Assembly (NCBI GenBank): GCA_903893335.1
Contig: CAITLX010000627.1
Coordinates: forward strand, 1-5,544
DNA length: 5,544 bases
Direction of reading: 5' to 3'
DNA from: an uncultured delta proteobacterium
GTDB taxonomy: Bacteria; Myxococcota_A; Polyangia; Polyangiales; Polyangiaceae
Shown one piece after another: positions 1-5,544 of the stretch. A program made the translations under genes and the position numbers. The notes under the pieces are model-generated. The model had not been told where the DNA came from, did not search any database, and saw nothing but the letters and a program-made list of their open reading frames with translations. How positions within the stretch are numbered: the first letter of the stretch is position 1; every line of letters starts with the position of its first letter.

Positions 1-971
<971 letters not shown>

Positions 972-1024
972 CGGGGCCGAGCGTGCGCGACGCCGCGCGC
1001 CTGCGTCAAGCGCCAGGGGATGCG

Positions 1025-1834
1025 TCAGCCGCCCGATGGACTCGGCAGCTCGGCGAGGAACGCGCGGGCGGTCTTGCCGAAGGCGCTCGTCGGGTACTTC
1101 GCGAGCACCTGCTCGAACGTCGCGCGCGCCTCGGGGACCTTGTGCATCTTCAGGTACGTCTCGCCGAGCAGCACGATGGCCTCGGGCTCGAGCCCCGAGC
1201 CGTCGTAGGTGCGCAGCGCGAACTGGCAGCGCGCGACCGCGGCGTCGAAGTTGTCGCGCTTGAGGTAGTAGCGCGCGACGTACATCTCGTGGCGCATCAG
1301 GCGGCCGGTGATGACCGCGAGCATCCACCGCACCTGCTCGGCGTATTTGCCCCGCGGGTAGTCGTGCACGAAGCTCCGCAGCTCGCGGTAGGCCTCGACC
1401 GTCGTCGCCTGGTCGCGCTCCTCCTGCGGGGGGAGCATCACGGTGTCGCTGATCTGCCCGAAGATGCCCTTGACGATGCGGTAGCGCGCGTAGGGCACCT
1501 CGTCGTCGGTGCGGTGGTCGTGGACGAACGAGCGCCAGCCCTGGAGCGCCTCGGCGATCTTGTCGCTCTCGGCCTGCGCGTCGGCGATGCGAAGCTCGGC
1601 CAGCCGCGCCCAGCGGCTGTACGCGTACTTCTTCTTCACGTCCTTGAGCAGCGCGATCGCCTCTTCCCAGTCGTGGTCGCGGAACGGGACCATCGCCTCG
1701 TCGTAGGCCTTCTTCGCGTCCTCGGCGTACTGCAGCGCGCCGCCGGAGTTGGCGTTGCGGGCGGCGCACGCGGGCAGCGCGCCGGCGCAGGCGAGGACGA
1801 GCACGAGGCCCGGAAGGAGACGGTTGCGGCGCAC
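1025..1834 (-). CDS. bamD: Outer-membrane protein assembly lipoprotein BamD (TPR)
   Basis: BamD is the lipoprotein of the BAM complex that binds BamA at the periplasmic face of the outer membrane and helps insert beta-barrel proteins. From GTG the product is 269 aa (E. coli BamD is about 245). It has basic RRNR, a hydrophobic stretch, and a lipobox ending in LPAC at C23 (VLAC at C16 is a weaker option). TPR-like helical pairs run from about 42 to 262. The segment with ERD (139-141), YRELRSFVHDYP (149-160), a predicted helix ending in RLMRHEMYVARYY (178-190), then LKRDNFDAAVAR, matches the BamD pattern of DYPxSxY followed by a helix and ExxVAxYYxxR. There is no ATG in the right place. GTG at 1834 gives a normal signal peptide; TTG at 1855 would add seven residues. 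Neither has a good ribosome site, so the start is less sure than the identity. It sits 59 bp after the Cys-rich lipoprotein and 53 bp before the response regulator, possibly in one transcript. A generic TPR lipoprotein is the alternative. Confidence 0.88.
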   Translation of the reverse strand: MRRNRLLPGLVLVLACAGALPACAARNANSGGALQYAEDAKKAYDEAMVPFRDHDWEEAIALLKDVKKKYAYSRWARLAELRIADAQAESDKIAEALQGWRSFVHDHRTDDEVPYARYRIVKGIFGQISDTVMLPPQEERDQATTVEAYRELRSFVHDYPRGKYAEQVRWMLAVITGRLMRHEMYVARYYLKRDNFDAAVARCQFALRTYDGSGLEPEAIVLLGETYLKMHKVPEARATFEQVLAKYPTSAFGKTARAFLAELPSPSGG

Positions 1835-1876
1835 GGGGGAGCGGAGCGTTACCAAGGGGCGAGCGCGGGGGCAATC

Positions 1877-1895
1877 GAGCGCGGCGGCCGCGCTC
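1877..1895 (-). terminator. GC hairpin overlapping the stop codon; weak terminator candidate
   Basis: Read on the minus strand, GAGCGCGG-CCG-CCGCGCTC forms a perfect 8-bp stem with a 3-base loop, beginning at the G of the lipoprotein TGA. It is followed by GATTGCCCCC, not a T run, so it is not a canonical intrinsic terminator. It could instead protect the 3' end, slow RNA polymerase, or help separate lipoprotein expression from bamD. A chance stem is possible at this G+C. Confidence 0.35.
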
Positions 1896-2844
1896 AGTTC
1901 GGCGGCTTGGGGTTGGCGCAGCCCCACGACTCCACTTGCAGCTCCCAGTCCCACGTCGCGGGGAAGGTGCCGCCGGTGCTGCCCGTCTGCCGGATCGCCC
2001 AGGTGCGGCCGTTGGTCAGGTCGAGCAACGCGTGGGCGCTGATGGTCTGCTGCACGCTCATGCGCAGCACGACGCCCGGCGCGGTGTTGAGGGCGGTCGC
2101 CGCGGCCTGAGCCGCGATGCCTCCGAGGCCGAACGCCCACCCGTACGGGTTGCCGGGCACCGAGCCCACCGCGCCCACGGCGTTGCCGATCGCGCCGAGC
2201 AGGCCGGCCCACTGGCTCGGCTGCGTCAGCTCGTAGCAGTCGTACTGGAGCGTGAGGTTGAACTGCGAGAGCTTCACCGCCGGGCTCTGCCCCCAGACCA
2301 TGCCCTGGGCCGCCGAGAGCGGGAAGCTCGCGCCGTCGAGCACGCCCGACTGCAGCGGCGTGACGAGAAGCTCGCTCGCCTGTCCGTCGTCGGAGGTGAC
2401 GACGCAGAAGAGGTTGGCTCCCGAGGTGCCCGAGCGATGCGCCACGAGGCTGCGGACGGCGACCTTGAGCTGCGCGCTGCTGCACGACGCCGCCGGCGTC
2501 CCGACGTCGTCGCCGCACACGTAGATGGCGCGCCCCGCGTTGTCGAACGAGGCGAGCGCGGTCGGCGCGCTCGGGAAGGGGAACGCGCCGGTGCAGGTCG
2601 GCGCCGCGGTGCAGCTGGCGCAGTCGCCGCAGTCGACCGCGCAGCTGGTGCACGTCTCGCCGCCGGTCTCGTCGCAGTGGCGATCGCCGCAGGGGTCGAC
2701 CGAGGTCTCCTCGCCCGTGCCCGCGTCGTCGGTCGGCGTGGGCGCGAGAGCCTCGTCGGCGCCCTGCGACCCGGTCGCGCAGCCTCCCGACGCGACGACC
2801 CAAGAAGCCAGAGCGAACCACCCGAGTGCCGATGCGCGACGCAT
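1894..2844 (-). CDS. Cys-rich secreted lipoprotein of unknown function
   Basis: I do not recognise a named family for the whole protein. The 316-aa product begins MRR, then a hydrophobic segment (about 6-18) and ASGGC, giving a probable lipobox with C22; serine at -3 is not the consensus residue. A Pro/Thr/Asp/Glu-rich linker (30-51) leads to a Cys-rich module with cysteines at 52, 57, 65, 68, 72, 75, 78 and 84, in the CGDxxCD...GETCxxCxxDCGxC pattern often seen near the N-terminus of myxobacterial surface lipoproteins. The remainder (86-316) has five more cysteines (110, 121, 147, 203, 309), so disulfides are likely, and a Gly/Ala-rich hydrophobic stretch at 212-259. The C-terminal part is rich in Trp and beta-type sequence (TWAIRQTG, TWDWELQVESWGC). 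Start: ATG at 2844 directly precedes the signal peptide; the only GGAG lies about 15 bases upstream, which is far. It would be anchored in a membrane, probably the outer one or the cell surface. It is the first gene of the leftward group, divergent from greA. Confidence 0.85.
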   Translation of the reverse strand: MRRASALGWFALASWVVASGGCATGSQGADEALAPTPTDDAGTGEETSVDPCGDRHCDETGGETCTSCAVDCGDCASCTAAPTCTGAFPFPSAPTALASFDNAGRAIYVCGDDVGTPAASCSSAQLKVAVRSLVAHRSGTSGANLFCVVTSDDGQASELLVTPLQSGVLDGASFPLSAAQGMVWGQSPAVKLSQFNLTLQYDCYELTQPSQWAGLLGAIGNAVGAVGSVPGNPYGWAFGLGGIAAQAAATALNTAPGVVLRMSVQQTISAHALLDLTNGRTWAIRQTGSTGGTFPATWDWELQVESWGCANPKPPN

Positions 2845-2884
2845 GCGGAGCGGCTACCACTCCGGAGCCGTTCCATCAACCGTG

Positions 2885-2911
2885 CTGGCCGCCACCGGCC
2901 CTGGCGGCTGG
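2885..2911 (+). repeat. Inverted repeat (hairpin 1) upstream of greA
   Basis: GCCGCCA (2888-2894) pairs perfectly with TGGCGGC (2902-2908) across a 7-base loop. The stem can extend to 10 pairs in RNA if two G-U wobbles and one outer C-G pair are counted. It may be an RNA structure in the greA leader or an operator-like dyad; no T run follows it. The role is inferred. Confidence 0.4.
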
Positions 2912-2915
2912 CCCT

Positions 2916-2931
2916 CGCAGGTGCGCCTGCG
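2916..2931 (+). repeat. Inverted repeat (hairpin 2) just before the greA ribosome-binding region
   Basis: CGCAGG (2916-2921) pairs with CCTGCG (2926-2931) around the loop TGCG, ending 17 bases before the greA ATG and next to the AAGAAG ribosome-site candidate. Together with hairpin 1 it makes a compact structured leader. It could influence translation or early termination of greA, but no poly-T follows, and a chance 6-bp stem is possible. Confidence 0.35.
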
Positions 2932-2948
2932 GTAAGAAGCTAGGCATC

Positions 2949-3425
2949 ATGGTCGACAGGTACCCGACGACCCCCGAGGGGGCGGTCAAGCTTCGTGAAG
3001 AGTTGCGTCACCTCAAGGACGTCGAGCGGCTCAAGGTCAGCCGCGAGATCGGCGTCGCGCGCGAGCACGGCGATCTCAGCGAAAACGCCGAATACCACGC
3101 CGCCAAGGAGCGCCAGGGGATGATCGAGGCCCGCGTGAAGGACCTCGAGGACAAGCTCTCGCGCGCCGAGGTCATCGACCCGTCGAAGCTCTCGGGCAGC
3201 CGCGTCGCGTTCGGCGCCAAGGTCACGATCTCGAACGTCGACTCGGGCGAGGAGGTCACCTACCGCATCCTCGGCGCCGAGGAGTCCAACCTCGATCGCG
3301 GGTCCATTTCGATCACCTCGCCGCTGGCGCGCGCCCTGCTCGGGCGCGAGGTGGGCGACGAGGTCAAGGTGCGCATGCCCGCGGGCGAGCGCGCCTACGA
3401 GGTGGTGTCGGTCGAGTTCGGCTGA
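2949..3425 (+). CDS. greA: Transcription elongation factor GreA
   Basis: GreA enters the secondary channel of RNA polymerase and stimulates cleavage of the 3' RNA end in backtracked complexes, letting stalled polymerase restart. The 158-aa product equals the length of E. coli GreA. An N-terminal coiled coil spans about 8-77, with KLREEL (14-19) and the tip EHGDLSENAEYHAA (39-52). The tip acids D42 and E45 correspond to E. coli D41 and E44, which hold the catalytic magnesium. A C-terminal FKBP-like domain (about 83-158) contains GAKVTI, YRILGAEE, SPLARALLG and the closing EVVSVEFG. ATG at 2949 is preferred because it gives the family length; a longer frame from GTG at 2826 would add 41 unrelated residues and run through the hairpins. 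It has the intact acidic tip, so it is not an anti-cleavage Gfh-type factor. It is the first gene of a tight pair with recG, whose start follows the greA stop by 2 bp, so the two are probably co-transcribed and translationally coupled. Confidence 0.97.
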   Translation: MVDRYPTTPEGAVKLREELRHLKDVERLKVSREIGVAREHGDLSENAEYHAAKERQGMIEARVKDLEDKLSRAEVIDPSKLSGSRVAFGAKVTISNVDSGEEVTYRILGAEESNLDRGSISITSPLARALLGREVGDEVKVRMPAGERAYEVVSVEFG

Positions 3426-3427
3426 GC

Positions 3428-5544
3428 TTGGGCGAGCCACCGATCTCCGCCGCGCGCACGGTCCGGCGTGCGCCGCTGGAGCCGGCGTCGCCGCTCGTGG
3501 CTCTGCCGGGGGTCGGGCCGTCGCGCGCCGACGCGTTCCTGCAGTACGGCATCACCTGCGTGGGGCACCTGCCCTGGGTGCTGCCGCTCGGCTGGGACGA
3601 CCTGCGCGCGCCGCTCTCGGTCGCGCAGGCCGTCGCGCGCGCCGGCGAGCGCGAGCGGGTCGCGGTGCGGGGCAAGGTCAAGAGCGCGTCGCGCGTGATC
3701 GTGCGAGGTCGGCCGGCCGTGCGGCTCCTGCTGGTCGACGACCCCACCGCGCGTGGGGGGGCGATGCTCTTCGGCTGGTGGTTCTTCCTCGCGCAGGGGG
3801 TGCTCGCGATGGCGCGGCCCGGCGCGCCGATCGTGCTGGTCGGGCGGCTCGCGGCGATGCAGCGCGCGGGCTCGGCGGCGATGGCCCACCCCGACGTGCT
3901 GCACGACGAGCCCACCATGCGCGGCGTGCGCCCGCGCTACCCGAGGCTCGGGGTGCCGCCGACGCAGGTCGCGCGGGCCGTCGCGCACGCGATGGCGGCG
4001 CTGCCCGTCGTGCCCGACCCGGTGCCTCCCGCGGTGGCGCGTCGCGAGGGCTTCACGCCGCTCGGTCGCGTGCTCGAGCAGGTGCACGCCCCGACCGAGC
4101 CGCCGACCGCGGAGGTCATCGCGCGGCTGCGCGAGCGCATGGCGTGGGCCGAGGCGTTCACCCGCGCGTGGGAGCGCGTGTCCGACGAGGCCTCGCAGGT
4201 GCGCGCGCGCGCCGTCGCGCTGCCCCCGGTGCCCGCCGCCGTCGAGCGCCTCCGCCTCGAGCTCGGCTTCGCGTTCACCGGCGCGCAGCGGCGCGCGGTC
4301 GAGGCCGTGTCGGCAGACCTCGCGTCCGACCGACCGATGCGACGGCTGCTGTTCGGCGACGTGGGGTCGGGCAAGACCGCCGTCGCGCTCGCCGCCGCGG
4401 CGCAGGCGATCTCGGCCGGGGCGCAGGTGGCGATCCTCGCGCCGACCTCGATCCTCGCCGAGCAGTACCTCACGAGCGCCGGGCCGCTCGCGCGCTCGCT
4501 CGGCGCGCGCGTCGCGCGCATCGCCGGCGCGACGCGGGCGGTCGAGCGGCGCCACCTGCTGCGCGCCGTCGCCGACGGCGCCATCGATCTGCTCGTCGGG
4601 ACGCACGCGCTGCTCTCCGACGACATCGCGTTTCGCAGGCTGGGGCTCGTCGTCGTCGACGAGCAGCAGCGCCTCGGCGTCGCGCAGCGGCTCTCGCTGG
4701 TGCGCAAGGGGGCCGACGGCGCCGACGCGACGCGGCCGCACCTGCTCACCCTGAGCGCGACGCCGATCCCGCGCACCCTCGCGCTGGCCCTGCGCGGGGA
4801 GCTCGCCACGAGCGAGCTCCGCGAGCGCCCGCCTGGGCGCACGCCGGTCGTCACGCAGGCGGTCCCACGCGCGGCATTCGACACAGTGGTCGTCGCGGCG
4901 ATTCGCGACGCGGTCGCGGCGGGGGGGCGCGTGTTCGTCGTCTGCCCGCGCATCGGCGGGCGCGCCGACGACGAGGAGGAGGGGCCCGAGGCCGGCCCCG
5001 CGTGCGTCGATCGCGCGGCGTCGCTGGTCGAGGCGCTCGGGGCGGCGGCGCGCGTCGTGCTCGCGCACGGCGGCATGAAGGTGGGGCCACGCTGCGAGGC
5101 GATGCGTCGGCTGCGCTCCGGCGAGGCCGACGTCCTGGTCGGCACCACCGTGGTCGAGGTCGGCGTCGACGTGCCCGAGGCGACCCTCATGGTCATCGAC
5201 GGCGCCGAGCATTTCGGGCTCGCGCAGCTGCACCAGCTACGCGGCCGGGTCGGACGCGGCACGAGCGCGAGCCGCTGCCTGCTCGTGCACGACACGTCGC
5301 TCGTGCCGACCGAGCAGGCGCGCCTCGACGCGCTCGTGCGCATCCACGACGGCCTCGAGCTCGCGCGCGAGGACCTCCGCCTGCGCGGCAGCGGCGACCT
5401 CGGTGGTACGCGGCAGTCCGGGGACGACGACGGCCTCGTCTGGCTCGACCCGCTCGCCGAGCCTGCGTGGCTCGAGCGCATGGGTGACGACGTGCGGTCG
5501 ATCGCCGCGTCCGACCCGCAGCTTGCGGCGCCCGAGCACCTCGG
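3428..5544 (+). CDS. recG: ATP-dependent DNA helicase RecG, divergent (C-terminal end beyond window)
   Basis: RecG is a superfamily 2 translocase that regresses stalled forks and unwinds Holliday junctions, D-loops and R-loops. The 705 visible codons contain the full layout. There is an HhH-like LPGVG (26-30) and an OB-fold wedge (about 76-160) with an aromatic cluster FGWWFF (115-120). Helicase domain 1 has FTGAQRRAV (283-291), Walker A GDVGSGKT (310-317), APTSILAEQ (338-346), GTHALL (391-396), DEQQ (411-414) and SATPIPRT (443-450). Domain 2 has LAHGGM (545-550), TTVVEVGVDVPEA (573-585) and QLHQLRGRVGRG (600-611). The TRG-like RGSGDLGGTRQSG is at 653-665. E. coli RecG is 693 aa, so only a short C-terminal tail is probably missing. 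No ATG lies near the start: TTG at 3428, 2 bp after greA, keeps the HhH, whereas GTG at 3497 would begin right at it. The Walker and helicase motifs are intact, so it is probably active. Oddities are the DEQQ in place of DEQH, LPLGWDDL where LPxRYxD is usual, and an acidic insert at 514-518. A RecG paralogue is the alternative. Confidence 0.93.
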   Translation, partial: MGEPPISAARTVRRAPLEPASPLVALPGVGPSRADAFLQYGITCVGHLPWVLPLGWDDLRAPLSVAQAVARAGERERVAVRGKVKSASRVIVRGRPAVRLLLVDDPTARGGAMLFGWWFFLAQGVLAMARPGAPIVLVGRLAAMQRAGSAAMAHPDVLHDEPTMRGVRPRYPRLGVPPTQVARAVAHAMAALPVVPDPVPPAVARREGFTPLGRVLEQVHAPTEPPTAEVIARLRERMAWAEAFTRAWERVSDEASQVRARAVALPPVPAAVERLRLELGFAFTGAQRRAVEAVSADLASDRPMRRLLFGDVGSGKTAVALAAAAQAISAGAQVAILAPTSILAEQYLTSAGPLARSLGARVARIAGATRAVERRHLLRAVADGAIDLLVGTHALLSDDIAFRRLGLVVVDEQQRLGVAQRLSLVRKGADGADATRPHLLTLSATPIPRTLALALRGELATSELRERPPGRTPVVTQAVPRAAFDTVVVAAIRDAVAAGGRVFVVCPRIGGRADDEEEGPEAGPACVDRAASLVEALGAAARVVLAHGGMKVGPRCEAMRRLRSGEADVLVGTTVVEVGVDVPEATLMVIDGAEHFGLAQLHQLRGRVGRGTSASRCLLVHDTSLVPTEQARLDALVRIHDGLELAREDLRLRGSGDLGGTRQSGDDDGLVWLDPLAEPAWLERMGDDVRSIAASDPQLAAPEHL

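Larger units (their letters stand above)
2845..2948. promoter_or_regulatory. Divergent promoter spacer between the lipoprotein gene and greA
   Basis: This 104-bp spacer must supply expression of greA-recG to the right and of the lipoprotein group to the left, unless greA is also read from further upstream. I looked on both strands for -35/-10 and sigma-54 -24/-12 boxes and found none that is convincing. The right half holds two adjacent inverted repeats, listed separately. Upstream of greA, AAGAAG at 2934-2939 is a modest Shine-Dalgarno candidate, 9 bases before the ATG. The promoter role is inferred from gene orientation only. Confidence 0.55.

Noticed and set aside
972..1024. Possible hairpin or -24/-12 promoter between bamD and the response regulator
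   Set aside because: Only a 5-bp GACGC/GCGTC stem with a 9-base loop is present, and the TGGCGC there lacks a correctly spaced TTGC.
983..2110. 375-codon plus-strand frame opposite bamD and the lipoprotein gene
   Set aside because: It crosses two real genes and their spacer, has no domain signal, and is the reverse-strand shadow of the BamD frame.
1835..2860. Extension of the bamD frame upstream to 2860, giving a 611-aa protein
   Set aside because: The extra N-terminal part is an Arg-rich out-of-frame reading of the Cys-rich lipoprotein gene, and a signal peptide with lipobox begins at 1834.
2847..2874. Dyad near the lipoprotein start (CGGAG...CTCCG and CGGCT...AGCCG)
   Set aside because: Two mutually exclusive 5-bp stems with long loops are expected by chance in GC-rich DNA.
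2826..2948. N-terminal extension of greA from GTG at 2826
   Set aside because: It adds 41 residues with no GreA similarity and overlaps the start of the divergent lipoprotein gene; ATG at 2949 gives the exact family length.
3395..5233. 612-codon open frame antisense to recG
   Set aside because: Its translation is low-complexity Arg/Ala/His/Asp-rich with no motifs, while the plus frame carries every RecG motif. Long antisense frames are expected at this G+C.
3778..5487. 569-codon plus-strand frame inside recG
   Set aside because: It is an Arg/Ala/Gly-rich shadow in another frame of the same stretch; the recG frame from 3428 is continuous and recognisable.

Overview
The window is about 70% G+C, and most third codon positions are G or C. 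Its genes resemble those of a Gram-negative, delta-proteobacterium-like lineage, most probably Myxococcota (a Polyangiales-type genome is a reasonable guess). The pointers are the base composition, a BamD lipoprotein, an NtrX-like sigma-54 activator, and a lipoprotein with a Cys-rich CGDxxCD...GETCxxCxxDCG module of the kind common in myxobacterial surface proteins. No single gene proves the taxon.

There are five protein genes in two divergent groups. On the minus strand, reading right to left from 2844, are a Cys-rich lipoprotein of unknown function (2844-1894), a BamD-type outer-membrane assembly lipoprotein (1834-1025), and an NtrX-like sigma-54-dependent response regulator (971 to beyond the left edge, 323 residues visible). 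The gaps of 59 and 53 bp are short enough for co-transcription, but an 8-bp GC hairpin overlaps the stop of the first gene and may separate it from bamD. On the plus strand, reading right from 2949, are greA (158 aa, complete) and, 2 bp after its stop, recG (3428 to beyond the right edge, 705 complete codons visible). The 104-bp divergent spacer at 2845-2948 must hold the promoters of both groups. It has no clear -35/-10 or -24/-12 box, but it does hold two consecutive hairpins just upstream of greA.

Functionally, the right arm pairs a factor that rescues backtracked RNA polymerase (GreA) with a helicase that remodels forks and R-loops (RecG). Both relieve conflicts between transcription and replication. 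The left arm is an envelope group (two lipoproteins) followed by a two-component regulator with no kinase in view.

Most of the window is housekeeping, and I see no mobile element, CRISPR array, RNA gene or defence system. The best leads are the divergent RecG (DEQQ in place of DEQH, and altered wedge and C-terminal motifs), the unclassified lipoprotein with a Gly/Ala-rich hydrophobic segment, and the structured greA leader. Many long open frames on the opposite strand of these genes are by-products of the high G+C and are not annotated.
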